From contig NW_001799510.1 in NCBI RefSeq assembly GCF_000165425.1, positions 591,459 through 655,458 of the forward strand: DNA of 64,000 nucleotides, written 5' to 3'. The stretch is from Paramecium tetraurelia (lineage: Eukaryota > Ciliophora > Oligohymenophorea > Peniculida > Parameciidae). Below the pieces are notes generated by a model, which was not told the origin of the DNA, did not search any database, and worked only from the letters and a program-made list of their open reading frames with translations. Shown piece after piece: positions 49,409-61,360 of the stretch (its first letter is position 1; each line of letters begins with the position of its first letter). The position numbers and the translations under genes were made by a program.

Positions 49409-50438
49409 ATGTAATATAACTACAACTAAGATTTTGAGGATTAATTGCTAAATTTAATTAATTAGGAAATACCAAATACCCTCCTTTTATCTCTAGAAGC
49501 ATTAGCTAAAGCACTTAAGATGACAAAATTAAAAGGGGCCTTGTATCCTTTTGGGTCTTATTGTAATGGATTTGGAAGCGAAATTAAAGATTTAGACTGT
49601 GTCTTCTTAACTCCTTGTGATGATAAATCTTCAAGTTTGTTAAGATAAGTTCATGCAGGAATTAGAGATTATAACCATTAAAATCTATAGCCTACATTAT
49701 AAGTTCAAGCACACATCACACATGCCAAGGTATGATCAAATATGCTAAAAGGTTCCGATTATTAAATTGGTTGATACTACAAATAATGTTGAAATAGATC
49801 TGAGTGTTAATAACATTAATGGGATAGCTAATTCCAAATTACTTTATGAATATTCATAACTGCATCCTAAAATTAAACAGATGGGACTATTATTAAAATT
49901 GTGGGGTAAAAGAAATAGATTAATCAAAACTGGCTCTTTAACATCTTATAGTATTATTATCTTTATGATACACTTTTTATAAGTAAAATATAAAGTACCT
50001 TACTTATCCGATTTTTAATTGAGTGAATAGCAACTAAAAGACTTAGAACATTTAGAAAACAATCCCTTTTTTTCGATAGGTTTAAAAGTTGATTTACCTG
50101 AACTCACCTAAACATCTTTATAATAGTTATTGTACGAATTCTTCTTATATTATTAACCTAAGGGTGAGTTTGAATTAAAAAACATATGTATATCAATTCA
50201 TAGGGTGCCTATTTAAAATGTTCACCCTAATTTTACCTTAAAGATTTAAGATCCCATTAATATGAGATAAGATCCAAGCAAAAGGTTTGAACATTAATGT
50301 TGTGAGTTTTAGAATGCTTTTCTAAAGGCTAAAATATTGATATAATAACATGATATACGAGCATTTGATAAGAATGATATTTAAAAAAATAAAGGTAGTC
50401 AGGGTAACAAAGGACATTAATAGGTTTAATAATTCTGA
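49409..50438 (+). CDS. Cid1-type nucleotidyltransferase, tandem paralogue
   Basis: About 335 residues, intron 49730-49751 (22 nt, ends AAG) at the same position as in the paralogue at 48224. Motifs: LYPFGSYCNGFGSEIKDLDC, NNVEIDLSVNNINGI, KLWGKRNRLIKTG, TSYSIIIFMIHFLQ. All three carboxylates are kept. ATG 49409 (MQYNYNQDFEDQLLNLINQE) reads straight into the conserved part, so an upstream start is not needed. The pair most likely came from an old tandem duplication: domain order and intron are shared but most residues differ. Confidence 0.87.
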
Positions 50439-50501
50439 ATAGAAGTGGATTATTTGAAGATTATATAAATTAACATCTTAATATTTATTTATTCAGTTAA
50501 T

Positions 50502-52955
50502 TCAATATTTTACAACTCCAGCTTATAACATATGAAAGTCAAGTACTTCTACTTCTGTTTGATTCAAATTTCCGTTATGACCACATCCTAAGGGAATTAA
50601 GGATCCTAACTAATTCTTTAATGATTCATTAATTTTGGATGCTTCTTAAATTATAAAAATTACTTGATTTTTTTTCTTCTGTTTCCTTCATTTCGATTTA
50701 AATTGATTGATGTGATGGTTATTGTAGTTAGTTTCTCATTGTTTTTTTAAAGTTATCCCTTATCAACTTTAATCGTTAAATAATTAATTCCAAATCTTAA
50801 ATTAACTATTTTATAGTAATTCATATATACCCTAGTTCCATTAGGAGAATCTAAATTACTTTTTTCATTCTTAATTAGAGTTTCAATTTTATTAATGTTG
50901 GAAGTAAATCTTGCGAAAGCTAACTTCTGACAAACTACAGTATTCATTTTTTTTTTTGGAATATTTTTGAGAGGGAGGTAAGACCCCCAAAAGAATATAC
51001 TAAGTAGGTAATCCAGAAAGACCTCATATTGTTGTGATTCTTTGAAAATCGAAAACACATCATTCAAAGTCATAGAAGCAGTTTCAAAGGATTCAAAGCA
51101 TTCAGAAATTTTCTTAATGAAATGCAGGAGATTTTCATTAGATTTCTCTTATTCAGATAAAGTATAAGGTCCTGCCAATTAAGTAACCTTGATCATAGTA
51201 ATTACAATCTTTCATACCTCATCAATATCAACAGTTGAATTTTAACTCTATGACATTTGCCCCTCGATTTCTTGTGATTCATTTAAATAAATTGAAGAGG
51301 AATCATCTAAAGTTTTTTTGATTCTTTCAGTTTCTAATTATTTCATGATAGATTGGATTCTATTTTACATATCAAAATTACCTTTTGTTTGCATCAAAAA
51401 ACGTGAGCATTTCTTATTTATTTAATAACTGAGTATACCAAATATCATAGAAGGCAGTACTCCCTGATTTTGATATCCAAGGAATGTATCTTAAGACTTT
51501 TTAGCAAAGTGTGTCACTATGATCACTTTATTTAAACTAATACTAGAATATAAACAAGTACATTCTCATCAGTTTAATATTAACTTCCAAATTCTCTCAA
51601 GAATATTTATCTTGTGACATCCACTTTAAGTGATGATAGAAATGGAATGACTTCATCTTTCTAATCCAAGGCTAAAATCTTATAGCTTTGGCATTCGACA
51701 TAAGATTTTGCAGAATCATAATCCCATGGTGTTAACAATTTAAATAAAAAGCTAGCATATTTCGAAAATCCAACTTGAGCAATCTTGCTTATACTTGAAA
51801 AGGTTCTGTCTGCAAATAGTAAGTTACATTATCTGACTCTACCCAAATGACATGCAACCATTCCTCCTAGAGATTCACCGTGAAATATCAATTAATTCAC
51901 TTTCAATTGAGATGTTACATAATCACAAATGGATTCTGCATCCTTCATGATATCCTTTGTATTTGGCAATCCTTGACTTTCACAATAGCCTCTATAATTC
52001 CATAAAAACATGGATATCCCACGTCTTAAGTAATAATCAATCCATTCTGATTCATAATACATGTATTCATAATATCCAGCATTCGGTTAACAAAATATAA
52101 CTGCTTTATCGTTCTCCATATCATCCTCGTTTGCACATATGTATAAACTTTGATAGTCTAATGTATTATTACCAATCAATCAATTTCCCATCATATCCTT
52201 GCACCTTTAATCTTCTAGTTCTAAATGTATTTTCTAATTCGACTCTCATTTAATCAACCGTTCCAAGAGTCTTATTAAAGATCCATCTTTCAGCTTCTAA
52301 AATAAAGTTTTTAGGCATGTACATTTCTTATAATTAATGAGTTAACTTTTCCAAAATTACTAGTATATTAGAACATAGTTCTGAATCGACTTGCACAGTT
52401 TATTTAGAGTAGTTAATTAAATCCGATGGATTATCTAAGTGATCATAGAGAGATTTAGATTCGATTAGAACATCCTTTAAGTTCTGTTCTAATTATTGAC
52501 ATAAACCAAAGAGATTTTGTTATTATTCATTCAATTCTTTTCTATAGTTTAATGCTGAAAAAGTATTTAAAAAAGACTGCAAGGTTTTTTTAATTGGTAT
52601 TAAATCTTCAACTTTGATTTCTTTTGTGCTAATTTACCTTAAATAAATTACTCAGGTATCTATAGTAATTTCCTTATCAAATTTTATAAATCTTCCATCC
52701 TTTTATTTGCTCTTTTAGCTAATGCCTTAGCATATCTATTTTCCACATTCCTTCTCCATAACCAATAAGAACCTGGAAATACAAATAACCTAATTGTATT
52801 CTTTATGAAAACATATAAACCAACAAAAAAGATCTAAAATTTAATTAATGAATTTGAATTACAAAGTGACCTAGAAATCCAAATTGCAATACAATCAACC
52901 AATCTACAAGATATAAGATTCCAAGCAATAATATAATAACTCCTATGACAGCCAT
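50502..52955 (-). CDS. membrane-anchored alpha/beta hydrolase, split by large insertion
   Basis: About 760 residues with seven introns (19-30 nt). N-terminal MAVIGVIILLLGILYLVDWL gives one or two membrane helices, then coiled coil. The hydrolase core starts near residue 280: ILFCQPNAGYYEY, FLWNYRGYCESQG, nucleophile elbow FHGESLGGMVAC, acid DQKDEVIPF. The expected His, in RCGHNGNLNQTEV, comes only about 330 residues later, near the C-terminus, after a charged and partly coiled-coil insertion (QLETERIKKTLDDSSS). This resembles ABHD proteins with a membrane anchor, but the size of the insertion between Asp and His is unusual. Functions could be lipase, thioesterase or amidase; not decided. Confidence 0.7.
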
Positions 52956-53271
52956 TATTTTCTTTTTCTCATCTGTAATTTACATTATTAATATTAAAAA
53001 TAATATTTAGCATAATCTAATTAAAATTTCCTTAATATAATTGAGTGTTTCCCATCTATCCAGTAATATAGGTACTATAAATTATCGACCTCATATTAAA
53101 AGTCAACTTTCACTTTTTTACTGTTAGGATTTCTAAAAATAGAGAATGATAGGCAGAATTACAATATAATGCTGAATTTATTAATTAATTAAATTTAAGC
53201 CTTTATTATAAAGTTAAATTAGAATTTGTAAGTATAAAATATTATGGCTTAAGAAAAGAGGTCTAAATTTA
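52956..53271. other. divergent intergenic region
   Basis: About 315 bp between divergent starts, so both promoters should lie here. AT-rich, no motif. An upstream ATG at 53244 could extend the Tubby gene if an unseen intron exists. Confidence 0.5.
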
Positions 53272-54675
53272 ATGGAGATGACTTTTGGATATTATGTAAA
53301 CTCTGATTAAAAATATTAAATTGAATTTCATAATTTATTATCAAAATTAAATATTATGTTTCTTAAAGATTTCATTATAGATGACATTAATAAATAATAA
53401 TAATTGAATGGGTAATCATAAGTTGATGATAATTAAAATTAAGTAAATCTATAATATTAAATAGAAAAGAAAACTAAGGGAGATGTCATAATTCGTAATA
53501 GAACATACACAAAAAATTTGGGAACAAATTAGGCTCAGTATGATTTATAAGAGGTCGATTTTAATTCAGTAAATGGATCGAATATACTTAGATTCTATTT
53601 GATAATGAGAATGAGAATAAGGACTAATTAAGATTCCAACTTTAGACTATTAATTCGACTAATTCAATGAATTAACCGGAAATAGTAGATTTTGAATAAT
53701 GTAGAGCTTCCATTGAAGAAGGTTGTTAGGAGAGAGATTAGTAGTAATAATTAAAGAATTAAGAAGTATTAGAATAAGAAATTCCAAATTAAAATACAAT
53801 TAGCGAAAGTGAATAAGAGTAGGTTTAAAATGAAGAAATTGCATTTAAAAGTGAGGATTAAAATTTTGAAGTTCTCAATTTTACTGAAATTTAAATCCCT
53901 GAACAAAATAAAGTTACTCCATCTAAACCGTATTCAGAAATAATAAGGAGTTTGGATTAGACTGATTATATGGGCGAGTTTTTAGTAACTCCATTGAGAT
54001 AGCCAGGAATGTTGTAATGTATAATTAGGAGGGAGAGTTCTGGTTTGAATAGTTTTAAACCAAAATATAAATTGTATTGGTAAGAAAAAAAGTAGTTTTT
54101 GATATCTGCAAGGAAAGAATTGAATAAACACAAATATAAGTTGTCATAGGACCCAGATTTTTCATCTAAATTTGATGCTGCCTTGATAGGAAGTGTAGAA
54201 TAAAGCAAGTAATCAAAGGCAGATTACTTTCTATTTGACAATGGAGTAAAAACAAATAAGGAGAAACATTCAATTATCAATACTAAACCAAGAGTATAGT
54301 TAGGAGGTGTGTTCTTTGAAACAAACCAAAGTGGCTTAAAATAACCGAGGAAAATGATGGTGTTATTGAAATAGAATGGAAATGAAAATTAGATTACAAC
54401 ATTTGAGAATCGATAACCAGTTCTTAAGAAACAATTTGATTGTACTTAAATAAATAACAATAGAAACCATTTACACTCTTGACTTTTTTGGGAGAGTTAA
54501 ACAAGCTTCTGTTAAAAATACTTAGTTAATTATGAAAAGTGAGACTAAGGATTTGATTTATTTTCAATTAGGAAAAGTTAATGATTAGTAATTTAATTTA
54601 GATTTCATGAGTCCATTTAGTCCCCTATTGGCATTTTAAGTTGCATTAACTATATTGGATTTTTAATCAAAATGA
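53272..54675 (+). CDS. Tubby-family protein
   Basis: About 452 residues; introns 53567-53589 region (23 nt) and a 22-nt one near 54449-54470. The C-terminal 250 residues are a Tub domain: MLQCIIRRESSGLNSFKPKY, LYWQEKKQFLISARK, then DYFLFDNGVK, LGGVFFETNQSGLKQPRKMM and TLDFFGRVKQASVKN (formed only by the second splice), ending SPFSPLLAFQVALTILDF. Tub domains bind phosphoinositides and link cargo to intraflagellar transport; a role in membrane or ciliary traffic is likely. The N-terminal half is polar and Q/N-rich. TGA at 54673 is 21 bp before the next ATG in the same frame. Confidence 0.85.
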
Positions 54676-54693
54676 TTCAATATTTATTTAATT

Positions 54694-55278
54694 ATGTAAA
54701 AAGTATATTTTCCTGGTGAATTAATAAAGCATAAGAATGAATTATAAAGTGGGATTGGAACCTATGTGAAAGATGATAAAATATTTGCATCAATGAAGGG
54801 AAGTCTAACTATGAATGAATAACTGATATCCATATTCCCATCCCATCAATAAGATCCAGAATTAAAAATAGGTGCCATCATAATTGGCTAAGTCAACAGC
54901 ATTCGAGAAGACAGAGTATTTGTTAGGATTTTAAAGATAAATGGAGTGAAAGTTAATAACTACATAGAAGGTGTATTGAGGTATTGAAGTTAAATAAAAC
55001 TTAGAAAATAAAACATAAGATCACATGAGATTGACTTGTTGGAAATGAATAAATGCTACTTGCCAGGAGATATCATAAAGGCAAGAATGATCTCTTATGG
55101 AGATTCATTGAAATTGTATCTGAGTACAGCAGAGGATGAATTAGGAGTACTTTTTGCTAAACACTAAGAAACACAGAAATTAATGATTCCCTTATCCTGG
55201 GATGAAATGCTTTGTGTAGAAAGCGGTTTGAAGGAGAAAAGGAAAGTAGCTAAGCCTAATTTCAATTAATTGGTCTGA
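54694..55278 (+). CDS. exosome subunit CSL4 (EXOSC1-like)
   Basis: About 186 residues; intron 54981-55004 (24 nt). Starts VYFPGELIKHKNELQSGIGT, typical of the Csl4 N-terminal domain, followed by an S1 domain with GAIIIGQVNSIREDRVFVRI and CYLPGDIIKARMISYGDSLK, and a final LGVLFAKH...MIPLSWDEM zinc-binding-type end. Csl4 is a cap subunit of the RNA exosome. No extra domains. Only 18 bp separate it from the Tubby stop, and the two coding frames match; see findings. Start matches family N-termini, so independence of the gene is favoured. Confidence 0.9.
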
Positions 55279-55319
55279 TTTGTCCATAATTTATATAATC
55301 GTTTATATGTATCTGATCC

Positions 55320-56468
55320 TCATTTTTTACTTTTTGGTTTGCTTGAAAAGATCTTCACTTTCTATTCTCCTGATTTAGCTTCATGCATAATGTGTTAAGC
55401 ATCAGTTTAAACTGATTTTTATGGTGGGGTTGTTGTAGTTGTTGTTGCAACATCATTATTTAGATCAGCTCTATCTTAAACAACAGCTTTAACAATATTT
55501 TAAATATTCATATTATTTTGTCTCTCCAATATAGTTCCAGGCAAGTATTTAGGAATTCCAAAAATTCTATGTTAAATAGTCTTATTTACTTTCTGATTTG
55601 CTCTTGTCTTGCTAGAGCTGTAATAATTAAATGGCAGAGTGCAGAGGAGCACCAATAAAGATTAACACCAGCTGGGAAAAAGATAACAACAGGAATAGAA
55701 AAGAAAGGCAAGAACCTAACATATCTGTAATACTTTGCAAAAGGTACAGTAGATTATGATTACATGTTAGGATTCAAAGAGATGTTCCAAAATGTGAAAA
55801 TGGAACTCATTATGGGCAATATTCCATAAGGATCATACTCGCTTAGATCTTGGAACCTATTAATTAACACAATTATTACCATAAAAATCCTTGACTTTTT
55901 AGTCCCTCATATTTATCTGGCAAAGAGCAGACATATCTCAATGATAGAAACCATGTGAATAGGAAAGGCATTTGTAGTATCGACAATCCAGGAATGAGCA
56001 TATTGATATTATGCTTTCTTTTGAAAAGTTTAAATTATTTTTATGCTGCTCTACTTGCTTTGAAGTCCTGAGCTCTCATTGCTCGTTAAATCATATTTTA
56101 AAAGTTTTTAGATTCAGGCTCGATTAATTTCATACGACAAGCATTTAATTATGCAGAAAACATCAGAGGTGTAAAAGCTATCTTTATACCCATTGATATT
56201 GCTAAGATTCCCCATCCCATTCCCCAACTCTTTAAAATAAATATGCAATATTTACTAAATCATTAGCCAAATAAAGTAGTAATTCTCTTGAGTATTCATC
56301 TAATGAATTGTACATGTTGGTAGGAGTATATGCAGAGAATCTTGTAATTAAGTCTTCTACCATAATACTAGAAGGAGCAGTCAATCCTTATTATACATTG
56401 GCAAAATCAAAGACACCTGTAGGTATTTTGGTTGAGAATTTGTATAACTTAAGTGTTCTCGATATCAT
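55320..56468 (-). CDS. mitochondrial inner-membrane insertase OXA1
   Basis: About 358 residues, three introns of 26, 23 and 23 nt. N-terminal MISRTLKLYKFSTKIPTGVF fits a mitochondrial presequence. YidC/Oxa1 core: GWGILAISMGIKIAFTPLMF (first TM), RAMRAQDFKASRAAQKQFK (the conserved basic loop), NMLIPGLSILQMPFLFTWFL, YDPYGILPIMSSIFTFW, and FLPFFSIPVVIFFPAGVNLY with WCSSALCHLIITAL. The C-terminus is polar and basic, as in ribosome-binding Oxa1 tails. Inserts proteins into the inner membrane. Confidence 0.92.
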
Positions 56469-56920
56469 AAATATAATTTTATCATTTTATAAAAATTTTT
56501 TTAGTTCACTTTACAAAATATAACAACACCATAATTCGAGTAATACAGATTTCATTTGCTTTAAACATCAAAATGAACAAATTTGAGTATCTTATAGTTT
56601 TCAAAAAACAAAGAAAGTTAATAAGAGGTTCAATATAGAATAAAAAATTTAGATGATTAAAACTATAAAGTAAATGTTCAAATAAATGTAAAGAATCGAT
56701 CTAGAATAATTATGAGATAATACATTAGATAGATTATCAATTTTTAGAATGATAAATAATAAATTGAATTTGAATTGTTTTTTGATTTTATTGATCTGCA
56801 TTTAATCATGATTGTTTTAATGTTTATTTTGTTATAGTTGCAATCGTTCGGCTTACTCTCACAGACAGTTAATAAATAATAAATAATATTAATATTGGAA
56901 TATATTAAAATTCAAAATTA
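56469..56920. other. divergent intergenic region
   Basis: About 450 bp between divergent starts of OXA1 and the TPR gene. AT-rich, no motif recognised; holds both promoters. Confidence 0.5.
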
Positions 56921-59900
56921 ATGTAATATAGATCAAGTAAACCTCCTCAATCGGTGAAGAACAAACCGGGGTCATTCTTTCCAAAGCAACCTTACTCACC
57001 AGCAAAGTCACATATAGAGCACTTTGTGTCTGAAAATCCTACACCCCATTATCGAAAATAATAATAAGCTTATCCTACGAGACAAAATTCGTTTAATATG
57101 TCAAGTGGGGAAAGCCTAGAATAATTTCATAGAAAGCGATAAAATTCCAATTTTAGTTAAGATAAGAAAGCAAAAAATTAACTGTATAATATTTTATTCA
57201 ACAATACAAATCGTAATGGTAGTTTTTGCTAAGACACAATGTAAAATATGATCATTTATAATTAGGAAGAAACAACCTAGACAAGCCTCATTTAATAGTT
57301 AAGGACAAAATTGGTACCTTCCAAGTAAATAGAAGTTATCTTAAACTATGTAAAAAAAGCTATCCAAGAATAACAACAGCATGGATGGATAGCAGACGTT
57401 TGATATTAGTTTCGAAAACAATGTAATCAAAGGTTATTAGGACTATAGTGGTTTTTAGAGTGACACAACCAAACCTTCAGAAGAATACAATCCTAGATCA
57501 ATCAAGTTGTTTGAAAAGGGCAAATAATTGTTAAGAGAAAAGTAAATTGATGAAGCTATTGAGTAAACAATTTATTAATCCAAGCCTATTAAAAAAATGC
57601 GTAGAGGTGGACACCAGATTGTTAGAGGGCCATTATTTCTTGGGAATAGGTTATTTGGGAACTCAAATGTATTAAAAGGCTATTGAAGAATTCCAACATG
57701 TAATTTAGTAGGATGCAGTTCATCGCAAAAACATTTATCTCCTATTAGCCATTTCTCATAAAAAGATGAACGAATTGGATTAAGCAATTCAAATACTCAA
57801 TAAAGTCATAGGTATGTTCCCTCGATATTACGACGCTTACATATACAGAGGCAAATTATTCATCAAACTCAATCAAATTGATAAGGCTGAATAAGATTTC
57901 AATGTCGCCATTTAATTAAGTCCATAAAAGGGTTTAGGTTATTTAGGTAAAGCAGATTGCCTTAGAATGTAAAGCCAATACAAAGAAGCAATTAAATCTT
58001 ACTAAAAAGCCATCAATTGCGAGTAGGCAGTTGGAAATGCGGCTATGCTAAAGAAAGCCATTACTTTATTTGAAAGCCAATAATATGAAGAATGTGCAAA
58101 AGATCTAACAAAACTGTTAGAAACTGATCCAACTAATTCAGAAGCATATTATTTCAAAGGGTTAAGTAGATTGAAAATAAGTAATTCCTTTTTTTATTTT
58201 AGAGAATGCAACTGAAGCATTATTATGTTTTGAATAAGCTATAAAACACAATAATTCTAAAAAAGCTGTTACCAAATCATTGTACGAAATAGCTAAGATG
58301 AAAATTGAATAAAGAGACTTTTATGCTGCTTATCATACATTAAATAGATCTTCAATGTTGGACACAGAGAAAAGTTATTTAGAAAAATTTCGATTGTTCA
58401 CAGAAGTAAATTAATAAGTTAAAATAGGCTGTAATATTCTTGATGAAAAGAAAATTCTAAGAAAGCATGCTCAATTTTCAAGAAATCTAAAATAACCATT
58501 AATTAAATGACTTTTTAAAGCCCTTATTTTATGCTTACAGAGCGTATGGGTACTTTTGTTTGTCTAAACATTAAAAAGCACTGGATGATTATAAATATCT
58601 ATTAGAAATTTAACCAGCTGAGTCAAGTATTCATTATAACAAGTTTTTATGCGAAGGAATCTTAAAAGTATAATCAGGCTTATTCACAGCAGGCATGGAA
58701 TTCTTTTAGAGAGCTTAGAAGATATTTTAAAAGAAAATGGAACCTACATTCTATTTGGCTGTAACTTATATTAATTAATCTTTCAAAAAAAAAAGTGATT
58801 AGTATAAAGATGTTATCAAAGGACTAGAACTACTAGACAAAGCTAACAGTATGAACGATTAAAATGCTAATTTATATTATATTCGCTCTATTGTTAAGTG
58901 TTTTTTAGGCTAAGTGAACGAAGCTCTGATGGATATAGAATCTGCAATTCAAAAGTCAGAAGATAACATTGCCAAGTATTTCTATTTCAGAGGAATGGTT
59001 TTTGGCTTACTTAAACAATATAAACACTCTCTAAATGATTTTAGCATTTGTTTAACACTTGATGAGACCTTTGCAGATGCTTATTTAAATAGAGCAAAAT
59101 GCCATTTTTTAAGTGGGGATTCAAATTCTGCTTTTTAAGATTTACAATAATGTATTCAGATTCTATAAGATGATCCAAGAATGCATGTATGGGCTGGTAA
59201 CTTTTTGTTTGCAAATGCTGCAATTGAAGATGCCATAAAAGCTTATTCAAATAACAAAGACTATAAAAACAATCCCAAATTATTAGAATTACGCTCCGAA
59301 TGCTATATGGTTTTAGGTGATCTGAATTAATGTTAAGAGAATATTAATAGATTATATAAATTAACTAAAGAGAAAACTGCTGAATTTGATAAGGATATGC
59401 TACAAGCTTTGAGGTTAGTGTTCAAAGATGACTAATAAATATATTTTAATGAGGAGAGTGAAAATGAGTAAATTGAGTTCAAAAGTAATCTTAACAAAGC
59501 AATTAGTGGTTTAAAATTATGTAGAGGAAATGGTAAATTGTTTCAGCAGTTTCATGTTTACATTTTTAGAGGAGTCTTCCTGTTTCATTTAGAAAAATAT
59601 GAGGAAGCTTTAAGAGACTTTTAAATGGCAAGTAGTTAAAAAGAACTCTCTATTACAGAGAAGAGATTAAAACAAAGGAGAAGTGAATCTGATATATTTA
59701 ATGAAGAAGAATTTCATGAGCTAACTGAAGATGAGGAAGATGCTGATTTGTTAGAAATATTGGAAATCCAATTTAATGAATTAATTTGTTTAGTTATACT
59801 CAAGTAATTCAAGAAAGCTAAGGAAAAATGCAAATAATTGATTGAGAATATTAATGAAGCAAAGTAAGAGGGCTTATAAATATTATTGATGCATATTGAA

Positions 59901-60380
59901 TAAATCCTTATGAAAGATTAACAAAATATTGATTATTAAAGAGTAATTTGTCTTTATGATGAACCTAAAGAGAATATTATTTGCTTTTAAGTACCTATAG
60001 TTTTTGTAAATGGATTGAAGATACGTTTATCATTTAGTTTACCAAAATTATCTCCTCCATCTTTATCCATAACATTTGATAGAAAATTAGTTTCAGACAT
60101 TGGAGTATTATATCATCATTTATTATTTTAGCCTTTATCAGTTGAAAATAAACCAGAAGCTCCTTGGATAAGAAGAGAATAACAAGATGACATGATTATA
60201 TTCACAGAAAATGTTTAATTAGTAGATGATATTAGATTAGAGACTGAAAAAGATGATGAGTAGCCTCAGTAACAATAATAAATGTTAGAAATTACTTAAA
60301 TTAAAAATAATCTTATGTTAGATAAAGATATTGAAGAAAAATTGTAAAGATTTTTCGAAAAAAAAAATAAATAAAAATGA
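56921..60380 (+). CDS. large TPR-repeat protein
   Basis: About 1,122 residues; introns 57335-57359 and 57563-57584 (both end AAG), 58181-58202 and 58406-58427. After a 190-residue disordered start, TPR units run in two blocks: e.g. EGHYFLGIGYLGTQMYQKA, AYIYRGKLFIKLNQIDKAEQ, EAYYFKGLSRLKI and KYFYFRGMVFGLLKQYKHSL, ADAYLNRAKCHFLSGDSNSA. A third, more degenerate set precedes an acidic C-terminus (ELTEDEEDADLLEI) and a final basic coiled coil (KDIEEKLQRFFEK). No other domain. Such proteins are adaptors in ciliary, cytoskeletal or chaperone complexes; the partner cannot be read from sequence. Confidence 0.85.
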
Positions 60381-60839
60381 TTTATTATATAATTAAATAT
60401 ATAAAATTTTCACTGACTAGAAATAATAATTAAAAGAAAATTCTAGTCTTTATTAAACATTTTATTTCAGATAAATATGAAAGAGGATATAATATAGATT
60501 TATTTTATAGAAGATATTATTCTTATCTATATATAGGAAAATAATTACTGTTTTCTTCTTTTTATTTTTAACTCTTTCTTTTGATTAAAATTGAATATTC
60601 ATCTCTTTAACTACAGTTTTAGTATCTTCTATCCATACGACAGAGAGATTAAGTCATAAATGTAATTAAAAATTTGTTTGATTAATATTTTTGTTTATTC
60701 ACAAATTATTAGAGAGATTCAATTCAATAGGTATTAATGTTCAGCTATCTTCTGAGCAATATAAATTTCTATATTCAATTATGGTGTGACGAGTAGTCAT
60801 TAAAAATTTTAAATTAAATTAAATCTTTTATACAAATAA
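60381..60839. other. intergenic, no gene seen
   Basis: About 460 bp between two genes on the + strand. Presumed promoter of the ribosomal protein gene; nothing specific recognised. Confidence 0.5.
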
Positions 60840-61360
60840 ATGTCTTTGGTTTTGGAAAAGGCTGATTCATTCAGACACATTATTCGTATATTGAATACAA
60901 ACGTTGATGGAAAATAAAGACTTGCTTACGGTATTAGAAGCATTAAAGGTATCGGCAGAAGATTTGCTATCTAAATTTGCAAGGTATTTGATGTTTTTTA
61001 ATCATTCTATAGGTTCTCCGTCTTGATCTTACAAAGAGAGCCGGTGAATTGACTGACGATGAGGCTCACAAAATCACTGAAGTCATCAAATCACCAGAAG
61101 CTTATAACATTCCAAGATGGTTTTTGAATAGACAAAGAGATTTTAAGGATGGCAAAAATTATTAAGTCACAACAAACGAATTGGAAACCAAATTAAGAGA
61201 AGATTTAGAAAGAATGAAGAAAATCAAGTATATCAATTAAATTATGTTAAGGTGTAATCGTGGTTTGAGACATCATTGGGGATTGAGAGTTAGAGGACAA
61301 CATACTAAAACCACTGGTAGAGGAGGATAAACCCTTGGAGTTGAAAGAAAGAAGAAGTGA
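60840..61360 (+). CDS. RPS18: ribosomal protein uS13 (RPS18)
   Basis: About 163 residues with one 29-nt intron (60984-61012). Clear small-subunit protein uS13: [76 protein letters not shown] and the C-terminal [19 protein letters not shown]. Slightly longer than the animal protein, mostly from an [17 protein letters not shown] insertion relative to memory of RPS18. Balanced codon use fits high expression. Confidence 0.97.
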
